DNA of 11,243 nt from CAYNFQ01 sp964396715 (GTDB taxonomy: Bacteria > Patescibacteriota > Microgenomatia > Daviesbacterales > UBA10151): assembly GCA_964396715.1 (NCBI GenBank), contig CAYNFQ010000021.1, positions 1 to 11,243 of the forward strand, in the 5' to 3' direction. A program made the translations under genes and the position numbers. The notes beneath the pieces are model-generated. The model was not told where the DNA came from. It made no database searches and saw only the letters and a list, made by a program, of their open reading frames with translations. Below are positions 5,324 through 10,633 of this stretch, piece by piece (the stretch's first letter is position 1; every line of letters starts with the position of its first letter).

Positions 5324-7621
5324 ATGAAATCTACAACCTACAACCTACAAACTAAAACCTTTCCTATTAAAGGCATGCATTGTGCATCCTGTGTGAGGGT
5401 TTTGGAAAAGTCCTTAGGCAGGGTGGAGGGAGTCTCTAATGCTGTGGTTAATTTAGCCACAGAACAAGCTGCAGTGACTTTTGATCCTGCTAAAGTTACA
5501 GATCAGGATTTGGTCTCAGCTGTGGCAAATGTTGGCTACAAAGCCGGGTTGGAGCAGGAGCTAAAAACAGAGGACGAGCAAAGACAAGAAAAAGAAAAAG
5601 AGTTAAGAAATCTTCGCAATAAAGTTTTTTTAGCTTTGGGACTGGGCTCTTTAATTGTTTGGGGTTCTTTCCCATTTTTAATGCAGTTTTCCCCGCCTAT
5701 TTTACAAAACTTTTTTATTCAGATGATTTTGGCAATTCCAGTACAGTTTTGGGCAGGTCTGACTTTTTACCAGGCTACTCTTCCTGCCCTGCGCCACCGG
5801 ACTGCCAATATGGACACACTGGTAGCAATCGGTACGACGGTGGCTTTTTCCTATTCCGCAGTGGTGACAATTTTCCCTCAACTGGTGGAAAGTATTGGAG
5901 TCAGACCCGAGCCCTACTTTGATGTTTCCACCATCATTATTGGTTTAATTCTTTTGGGCCGTTATTTTGAGGCCAAAGCTAAAGCAGGTACCAGCGAGGC
6001 TATCAAGAAACTGATTGGTTTGCAAGCCACAACTGCCAGAGTAGTAAGGAATAATCAGGAAGTAGATCTTCTTATAGAACAGGTGGTGATGGGAGACATT
6101 ATTAGAGTTCGTCCAGGAGAAAAAATACCTGTTGATGGGCAGATTGTGGAAGGTCAATCATCCATTGATGAATCTATGGTGACCGGGGAAAGCATTCCAG
6201 TTGATAAACAAAAAGGTGATATTGTGATTGGTGCCACTATTAATAAAACCGGTACCTTTTTATACAAAGCTACCAAAGTAGGTGCCGATACTATGCTTTC
6301 CCAAATTATTAAGTTGGTGCAGGAAGCTCAAGCCAGTAAAGCCCCAATACAAAGGCTGGTTGATTTGATATCTTCATATTTTGTACCCGCTGTAATAATA
6401 CTGGCTATCTTAACATTTGTGGTTTGGTATGTTATTGGCCCTGTTCCTGCTTTGCTGTTTGCCATGCTTAATTCCATTGCAGTTTTGATTATTGCCTGTC
6501 CTTGTGCCATGGGACTGGCCACCCCCACAGCCATTATGGTGGGAACCGGCATTGGGGCTGAGCATGGGATACTTATAAAAGATGCTGAAAGTTTAGAGAC
6601 TGCCCATAAAATTAATACTGTCATTTTTGATAAGACCGGAACATTAACAAAAGGCAAACCTGAAGTGACAGATGTAATTTACAGTTCACAGTTAGTGAGT
6701 GATTCGTTAGTTAGTAAAAACAGTGAACCAAGTAACCAACTAACCAATAACATTCTACGTTTGGCTGCTTCGCTTGAAAAAGGTTCAGAACATTCTTTAG
6801 CGGAGGCAATTGTTAACAAAGGTGAAGCAGAAGGGGTGAAGTTTAAGGAAGTAAAAGAGTTTAAGGCCATTCCAGGACATGGAGTTGAGGGTATTGTGGA
6901 TGGGAAAAGAGTAGTTTTGGGAAATAGAAGATTGATGGAAAAAGAGGGAATAAAGGTAAATGAAAAAGAGGTGGAAAAATTGGAAAGTGAAGGAAAAACA
7001 GTAATGATGTTGGGGGTAGATGGTAAACTGGCAGGGCTGATTGCCGTGGCAGATACTTTAAAAGATAGCGCCAAAGAGGGTGTGGAAAAGTTGCAGAAAA
7101 TGGGAATAGAGGTGGTAATGATTACCGGGGATAATCAAAGAACAGCCCAGGCAGTAGCAAAGCAGGTAGGCATTAAAAAGATTTATGCAGAAGTATTACC
7201 ACAAGATAAGGAGAAAATTGTAAAACAACTACAAACTACCAACTACAAACTACTAACTAATATTGTGGCTATGGTGGGGGACGGGATTAATGATGCCCCG
7301 GCTTTGGCTGCCTCAGATGTGGGGATAGCCATGGGATCCGGGACTGATGTGGCAATTGAGTCGGCAGGAATTACTTTGATCAATAAAGATTTAACATCTG
7401 TGGTATCGGCAGTGGAGCTTTCAAAGAAAACTATGAGGACTATAAAGATGAATTTATTCTGGGCTTTTGGATATAATATTATTTTGATCCCTGTGGCTAT
7501 GGGAATATTGTATCCAAATTTTGGAATATTACTTAATCCTATTTTTGCATCAGCAGCTATGGCTTTAAGTTCAATATCTGTTGTTAGTAATTCGTTACTA
7601 CTAAAAAGAGTAAAATTGTAA
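5324..7621 (+). CDS. copA: Cu(I)-exporting P1B-1 ATPase
   Basis: A 765-residue heavy-metal P-type ATPase that pumps Cu(I) out of the cytoplasm. Domains in order: one HMA domain (GMHCASC, 17-23), two helices and the B1 P1B core, actuator TGES (287-290), CPC ion-site motif (392-394), phosphorylated D436 in DKTGT, N-domain H490, and GDGIND (652-657). YN (717-718) in TM7 and the MxxSS motif (746-750) in TM8 are the further Cu(I)-type ligands that define P1B-1. Oddities: the usual SEHP motif reads SEHS; residues about 454-476 and 635-646 are repeat-encoded insertions absent from typical CopA; and the first ten residues are also repeat-encoded. It has no Shine-Dalgarno site and starts 2 nt after the four-helix-bundle stop. 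All catalytic residues are intact, so it is probably functional. Confidence 0.97.
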   Translation: MKSTTYNLQTKTFPIKGMHCASCVRVLEKSLGRVEGVSNAVVNLATEQAAVTFDPAKVTDQDLVSAVANVGYKAGLEQELKTEDEQRQEKEKELRNLRNKVFLALGLGSLIVWGSFPFLMQFSPPILQNFFIQMILAIPVQFWAGLTFYQATLPALRHRTANMDTLVAIGTTVAFSYSAVVTIFPQLVESIGVRPEPYFDVSTIIIGLILLGRYFEAKAKAGTSEAIKKLIGLQATTARVVRNNQEVDLLIEQVVMGDIIRVRPGEKIPVDGQIVEGQSSIDESMVTGESIPVDKQKGDIVIGATINKTGTFLYKATKVGADTMLSQIIKLVQEAQASKAPIQRLVDLISSYFVPAVIILAILTFVVWYVIGPVPALLFAMLNSIAVLIIACPCAMGLATPTAIMVGTGIGAEHGILIKDAESLETAHKINTVIFDKTGTLTKGKPEVTDVIYSSQLVSDSLVSKNSEPSNQLTNNILRLAASLEKGSEHSLAEAIVNKGEAEGVKFKEVKEFKAIPGHGVEGIVDGKRVVLGNRRLMEKEGIKVNEKEVEKLESEGKTVMMLGVDGKLAGLIAVADTLKDSAKEGVEKLQKMGIEVVMITGDNQRTAQAVAKQVGIKKIYAEVLPQDKEKIVKQLQTTNYKLLTNIVAMVGDGINDAPALAASDVGIAMGSGTDVAIESAGITLINKDLTSVVSAVELSKKTMRTIKMNLFWAFGYNIILIPVAMGILYPNFGILLNPIFASAAMALSSISVVSNSLLLKRVKL
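5331..5354 (+). repeat. CTACAAC heptad repeat at the copA 5' end
   Basis: Three 7-bp units, CTACAAC CTACAAC CTACAAA, plus a partial CTA. They are translated as part of the copA N-terminus (STTYNLQTK) just before the HMA domain. The repeat is complementary to the GTAG repeat on the far side of the four-helix-bundle ORF, so the ORF sits between inverted low-complexity ends. Confidence 0.7.
6690..6751 (+). repeat. In-frame octad-like repeat insertion in the CopA N-domain
   Basis: GTTAGT-type words on the left (GTTAGTGA GTGATTCG TTAGTTAG, about 6691-6714) are followed by a 3-unit 8-bp repeat, CCAAGTAA CCAACTAA CCAATAAC (6728-6751). GTTAGTT (6706-6712) and AACTAAC (6738-6744) are exact complements. 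The stretch encodes SQLVSDSLVSKNSEPSNQLTNN, a polar linker inserted between VTDVI and ILRLAASLEKGSEH of the N-domain. Confidence 0.55.
7227..7261 (+). repeat. Five-copy heptad repeat inside copA
   Basis: Five consecutive 7-bp units: AACTACA, AACTACC, AACTACA, AACTACT, AACTAAT. They encode residues 635-646 (QLQTTNYKLLTN), directly before the conserved IVAMVGDGIND of the P-domain. The unit length is not a multiple of three, so each copy is read in a different frame. It is the same unit family as the repeat at 5331-5354. Confidence 0.85.
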
Positions 7622-7641
7622 TTACTGTTCGAACGATTAGC

Positions 7642-7701
7642 GAGAACTTACCTTCACGATTATAGTAGTTTCTAAGGTAACTTCTCTCCGCCAAAGGCGG
7701 A
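7642..7701 (+). terminator. Two adjacent hairpins between copA and the DsbD-like gene (terminator or repeat element)
   Basis: GAGAACTTACCTT (7642-7654) pairs with AAGGTAACTTCTC (7674-7686) with one mismatch around a 19-nt loop. It is followed at once by TCCGCC-AAA-GGCGGA (7687-7701), a perfect 6-bp stem. There is no T-tract after either, so intrinsic termination is uncertain; attenuation, mRNA processing or a mobile palindrome are equally possible. This is the only sizeable gap (95 bp) within the operon. No promoter is evident before the next ATG at 7717. Confidence 0.5.
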
Positions 7702-7716
7702 TCGAAGAATAAAATT

Positions 7717-8772
7717 ATGGATTTGTGGCTGATATTTTTAACCGGTCTAACTGTTGGGGGTTTAACCTGTCTGGCTGTACAGGGTGGATTACTTGCATCC
7801 ATCATTGCAGCCCGTGAAGAGCAGGATTTTCAAGAAGGTAGTGGTCGAAAACATAACATTTGGCCGGTGGCGGCATTTTTGACTACTAAATTGGCAGCCT
7901 ATATCATTTTAGGTTTCATTTTGGGAGCTTTTGGATCTGCTCTTGCAATATCCGATAATGCCAGAATTGTCATGCAGCTTTTGGCAGGGGTTTATATGAT
8001 AGTAGTAGCTTTAGACCTTTTAAATGTACATCCGATTTTTCGCTATGCCATTATCCAGCCTCCCCGCTTTTTAACCAGAAAAATAAAAGCTGCATCCAGA
8101 AGCCGTGATTTCCTGCCTGCCGGCAGGCAGGTCTTTGCGCCGGCACTTTTAGGAGTCTTGACAGTTTTTATTCCCTGCGGGACAACTCTTGCTATGGAAG
8201 CTTTCGCTATTTCATCTGGCAGTCCAATTCTGGGAGCAACTATCATGGGAGTGTTTACCTTAGGAACAGTACCTTTGTTTTTTGGCTTAGGATTTTTAAC
8301 AACTATTTTAGGTGATACTTTTAGAACCAGATTTTTCAAGCTGGCAGGAGTATTAGTGATGTATTTAGGAATAACCACTTTTAACAGCAGTTTAGTTCTG
8401 GCCGGTTCACCAGTAACCTTAGCAACAATTAGAGCAGCAATCCCTATTTATATTGATTTATCCGCAGGTTCATATGCTGCGGATTCTTTCGTCAGCATTG
8501 ATAGGGGCGTCCAGGTGGCTGATATTACAGTTTATCCCACCAGTTATACCCCCAACCGTCTGCAGGTCAAATCTGGTGTGCCTGTCAGATTAAACTTAAC
8601 CCCAACAGGAGGTTTTGGTTGTACAGCAGCTTTTCGAATTCCCCAATTGGGGATCTCGAAAACCCTGGCTCAAAATCAGACTACACCAGTGGAATTTACT
8701 CCCGCAAATCCCGGTAAACTGACCTGGACCTGCTCGATGGGGATGTATTATGGAACCATAGAAGTGATTTAG
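7717..8772 (+). CDS. DsbD/CcdA-like membrane protein fused to a cupredoxin domain
   Basis: A 351-residue fusion. Residues 1-230 form a six-helix domain of the DsbD_2/UreH-like (often annotated sulfite exporter TauE/SafE) type. One cysteine lies in each half, C18 in GGLTCLAVQGG and C154 in FIPCGTT, arranged like the redox pair of CcdA/DsbD. Residues about 260-351 are a cupredoxin domain with C302, C339, M341 and M343 (CSMGMYYG), paralogous to the one ending at 4936. A likely role, by inference, is moving electrons or copper across the membrane to keep extracytoplasmic Cu(I)/Cys sites reduced. The loop between the two halves carries LPAGRQ (133-138) encoded by a perfect 20-bp palindrome. There is no Shine-Dalgarno site. 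The stop codon is 1 nt before the first possible start of the HMA gene. Confidence 0.85.
   Translation: MDLWLIFLTGLTVGGLTCLAVQGGLLASIIAAREEQDFQEGSGRKHNIWPVAAFLTTKLAAYIILGFILGAFGSALAISDNARIVMQLLAGVYMIVVALDLLNVHPIFRYAIIQPPRFLTRKIKAASRSRDFLPAGRQVFAPALLGVLTVFIPCGTTLAMEAFAISSGSPILGATIMGVFTLGTVPLFFGLGFLTTILGDTFRTRFFKLAGVLVMYLGITTFNSSLVLAGSPVTLATIRAAIPIYIDLSAGSYAADSFVSIDRGVQVADITVYPTSYTPNRLQVKSGVPVRLNLTPTGGFGCTAAFRIPQLGISKTLAQNQTTPVEFTPANPGKLTWTCSMGMYYGTIEVI
8112..8131. repeat. Perfect 20-bp palindrome within a coding region
   Basis: CCTGCCTGCCGGCAGGCAGG is its own exact reverse complement and is far richer in GC than its surroundings. It is translated as part of FLPAGRQV in the cytoplasmic or loop region of the DsbD-like protein. 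LPAGRQ peptides encoded by this kind of palindrome recur, as I remember, in unrelated proteins of Candidate Phyla Radiation genomes, which points to a mobile palindromic element. Confidence 0.85.
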
Positions 8773-8793
8773 GATGTATGATTTAAGATTTAT
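8766..8793 (+). repeat. Four-copy GATTTAN heptad repeat spanning a gene junction
   Basis: Units GATTTAG, GATGTAT, GATTTAA and GATTTAT run with a strict 7-bp period across the stop codon of the DsbD-like gene and the start of the HMA gene. The first unit supplies the upstream TAG stop. The second to fourth supply the alternative ATG at 8774 and most of the ATG at 8792. Confidence 0.7.
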
Positions 8794-9010
8794 GAGCAAG
8801 ACAACAAAAAAACTATTTAAAATTACTGATATGCATTGTTCATCTTGTGCTCTAACCATTGATATGGATTTGGAGGATGTGGAAGGGGTAAATTGGGCCA
8901 GAACCAGTTATGCTAAAGCGGAGTTGGAAGTAGAATTTCATCCGGAAAAAATTTCGGAGCAAAAAATTATTGAGACTGTTAAAATATCCGGCTATACTGC
9001 TAAACTATAA
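8792..9010 (+). CDS. HMA-domain copper carrier (CopZ-like)
   Basis: A 72-residue single heavy-metal-associated domain. The Cu(I) site is MHCSSC (residues 14-19), followed by the family-typical VEGV, hydrophobic strands and SGYTAKL end. Such proteins carry Cu(I) in the cytoplasm and hand it to CopA or to CsoR. The likely client here is the ATPase encoded upstream, whose own HMA domain has the parallel GMHCASC. I start it at ATG 8792; an ATG at 8774 would add MYDLRF, which is encoded by the GATTTAN repeat and is unlikely to be part of the fold. It is followed 5 nt later by the PfkB-family gene. Confidence 0.88.
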   Translation: MSKTTKKLFKITDMHCSSCALTIDMDLEDVEGVNWARTSYAKAELEVEFHPEKISEQKIIETVKISGYTAKL

Positions 9011-9015
9011 ATAGA

Positions 9016-9999
9016 ATGTTTGACCTGATTTCTGTGGGTGATGCCACTATTGATAACTTTGTCCAAATTCATGATGCGGAAATAAAATGCAATATTGATA
9101 AAACGCAGTGTAAACTTTGCATAGATTATGGAGATAAGATTTCTGTTGATAAGCTAACTCACCTGGTGGCTGGTAATGCTGCTAATAATGCAATTGGAGG
9201 AGCAAGACTAAAATTAAAAAGCGCCATCTATGTAAATGTTGGTTCAGATCCTTCTGGCAAACAAATAGTAGATAAGTTAAAAGAGGAAAGTGTGAGTACT
9301 CGATATGTTGTTATAAATCGCGGGATGGAGTCTAATTTATCTACAGTTATAAATTTCCAGGGAGAAAGAACAATCCTTGTTTATCATCAGGCTTGGAAAT
9401 ATAAACTGCCTGACTTAGACCCTGCAAGATGGATATATTTTACCTCTGTTTCAGCATCATTTACGAATTCGAATTTGCTAAGTGAGATAATACTCTATTT
9501 GGAAAGAACAAGAAGTAAGTTTCTGTATAATCCTGGGACTTATCAGATGAGAGCAGGAGTTAAGAAAAACCCCAGACTTTTATCACTGACAGAGCTTTTT
9601 GTTGTAAATGTCGAAGAAGCAAAAAGGATCTTGGTAGGGAAAGATGATGCCGATATTTCAATAAAGAAGCTTCTAAAAAATTTAGCCGATTTGGGACCCA
9701 GAATGGTAATTATCACGGATGGGGAAAAAGGCTCTTATGGTTATAATGGAGATAATTATTATCATTTAGGTATTTTTCCCGCAAAACTTTTAGAAATGAC
9801 TGGTGCAGGAGATGCATATGCTACAGGAGTATTGGCAGGGCTTTTTTACGGACAATCACTGTCTGAATCTATGCGATGGGGAGCAGCTAATGGAGCATCT
9901 GTGGTGGAACAAATTGGTCCTCAAGCAGGCCTTTTAACTTACAATGCAATGCTGGAAAAATTAAAAGCAAATTCGAAAATTGTGACAAAAGAGATCTAG
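9016..9999 (+). CDS. PfkB-family carbohydrate/nucleoside kinase
   Basis: A 327-residue ribokinase-fold kinase. An N-terminal GDATIDNF strand and GNAANNAIGGARL (53-65) form the substrate side. NVEEA (198-202), TDGEKGS (234-240) and the anion-hole signature TGAGDAYATG (262-271) form the ATP side, with D266 as the catalytic base. The sugar or nucleoside it phosphorylates cannot be read from sequence. An unusual N-terminal insertion carries C25, C32 and C35 (CX6CX2C). The gene is last of the tightly spaced copper operon, but nothing in its sequence ties it to copper. It may simply share the transcript. Its last 17 codons, including the stop, recur in diverged form at 10583-10633. Confidence 0.9.
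   Translation: MFDLISVGDATIDNFVQIHDAEIKCNIDKTQCKLCIDYGDKISVDKLTHLVAGNAANNAIGGARLKLKSAIYVNVGSDPSGKQIVDKLKEESVSTRYVVINRGMESNLSTVINFQGERTILVYHQAWKYKLPDLDPARWIYFTSVSASFTNSNLLSEIILYLERTRSKFLYNPGTYQMRAGVKKNPRLLSLTELFVVNVEEAKRILVGKDDADISIKKLLKNLADLGPRMVIITDGEKGSYGYNGDNYYHLGIFPAKLLEMTGAGDAYATGVLAGLFYGQSLSESMRWGAANGASVVEQIGPQAGLLTYNAMLEKLKANSKIVTKEI
9949..9999 (+). repeat. 3' end of the kinase gene, copy A of a direct repeat
   Basis: The final 17 codons of the kinase (MLEKLKANSKIVTKEI and stop) align without gaps, in the same frame, to 10583-10633 (MQEKLKENSKIIVKEI and stop). I count 40 of 51 bases and 12 of 16 residues identical. The two copies bracket the DUF5678-like and protease genes. Confidence 0.75.
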
Positions 10000-10012
10000 T
10001 ATATGGTATAAT
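9982..10012 (+). promoter_or_regulatory. Extended -10 promoter of the DUF5678/protease pair, predicted leaderless
   Basis: TGGTATAAT (10004-10012) is a perfect extended -10 box, and the ATG at 10019 begins 6 nt after it. GTGACA (9982-9987) is a possible -35 box with a long 19-bp spacer; an extended -10 box can work with a poor -35. The promoter lies across the end of the kinase gene and is not present after the second copy of that end. Confidence 0.65.
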
Positions 10013-10018
10013 TTAGCC

Positions 10019-10243
10019 ATGAAAAAAGCTGAAAAAATAGGCGATAAGTTATATGCAAAATATGGTAAACCTCTCGAAGATGAGCATTGGGGGGAATTTA
10101 TTGCTATTTCTGAAGATGGAAAAATAGCATTGTCTGCTAGTCTTATAGATGTATTTAAAAAATCCGAATCATTTACCACTCAAAGTCATATTTTTAAAGT
10201 TGGAGAAAAAGCGGTCTATAAATGGCTAAGAATAAAAGCATAA
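10019..10243 (+). CDS. Small DUF5678-like protein
   Basis: A 74-residue protein, basic at both ends. The central segment EDEHWGEFIAISEDGKIALSASLIDVFKKSESF resembles DUF5678, a short domain of unknown function with an HWGkyVAi-dG-v pattern. DUF5678 genes commonly lie next to retropepsin-like protease genes, and that is the case here: the downstream gene overlaps this one by 22 nt in another frame, so they are surely co-expressed. A toxin-antitoxin-like or processing partnership is conceivable but unproven. It has its own extended -10 promoter and a leaderless start, and therefore is expressed independently of the copper operon. Confidence 0.6.
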   Translation: MKKAEKIGDKLYAKYGKPLEDEHWGEFIAISEDGKIALSASLIDVFKKSESFTTQSHIFKVGEKAVYKWLRIKA

Positions 10244-10581
10244 ACTCTGTCCACTTTCCATATATCCCTGTTAAAATTACTGTATCAGAAAATAGTTATG
10301 GTTTAGAAGCCCTAATCGATACAGGTTTTAATGGTCAAGTGATATTACCTCCGAGCCTAATGACCAATGGTCAATTACCAAAGAGGTTTGTAACTTGTAA
10401 ACTGGCGGATAACTCAATGGTGGAGATGTCAGCTAATAGAGGTTCCATAAAATTAGGTGGTAAGAAGTTCAAAGATGTTCTAGTAATTATTATGGGTGAT
10501 GAACCTGTAATTGGCCGGGAGGTGATTAAACACTTTAAAATCATTTTAGACCATGGGCGTAAAATTATTTTGGAAAGGTAA
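10222..10581 (+). CDS. Retropepsin-like clan AA aspartic protease
   Basis: A 119-residue single-domain retropepsin-fold protein. The catalytic triad D33-T34-G35 appears as ALIDTGFNGQVILPP, followed by the hydrophobic flap region and a second hydrophobic segment before the family-typical VLVIIMGDEPVIGREVIKHFKIILDHG (the GrexL-like part). A single DTG per chain implies an active homodimer, as in retroviral protease. No signal peptide or membrane segment is seen, so it is probably cytoplasmic. Its substrate is unknown; the co-encoded DUF5678-like protein is an obvious candidate partner. The start overlaps the previous gene by 22 nt. Confidence 0.85.
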   Translation: MAKNKSINSVHFPYIPVKITVSENSYGLEALIDTGFNGQVILPPSLMTNGQLPKRFVTCKLADNSMVEMSANRGSIKLGGKKFKDVLVIIMGDEPVIGREVIKHFKIILDHGRKIILER

Positions 10582-10582
10582 A

Positions 10583-10633
10583 ATGCAGGAAAAATTAAAA
10601 GAAAATTCCAAAATCATTGTAAAAGAGATATGA
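10583..10633 (+). pseudogene. Detached second copy of the PfkB kinase 3' end (copy B)
   Basis: A 16-codon reading frame plus TGA repeats the C-terminus of the kinase (compare 9949-9999). Nothing upstream extends it into a kinase, because it is preceded directly by the protease stop codon. Its TGA overlaps the ATG of the next ORF as ATGA (10630-10633), a typical translational-coupling junction. This suggests that an ancestral kinase gene was once joined here to the 66-residue ORF before the two-gene cassette came in. Confidence 0.6.

Noticed and set aside
6328..7074. Long minus-strand open frames opposite copA.
   Set aside because: They have no start signals or recognisable domains and mirror a strongly conserved coding frame on the other strand.
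7585..7600. TAGTAA-TTCG-TTACTA hairpin at the copA end as a terminator.
   Set aside because: The stem is short, AT-only and within the coding sequence (conserved SNSLLLKR region), with no T-tract.
9016..9999. Assigning the kinase as ribokinase, fructokinase or adenosine kinase.
   Set aside because: Only general PfkB motifs are visible; substrate residues do not allow a choice.
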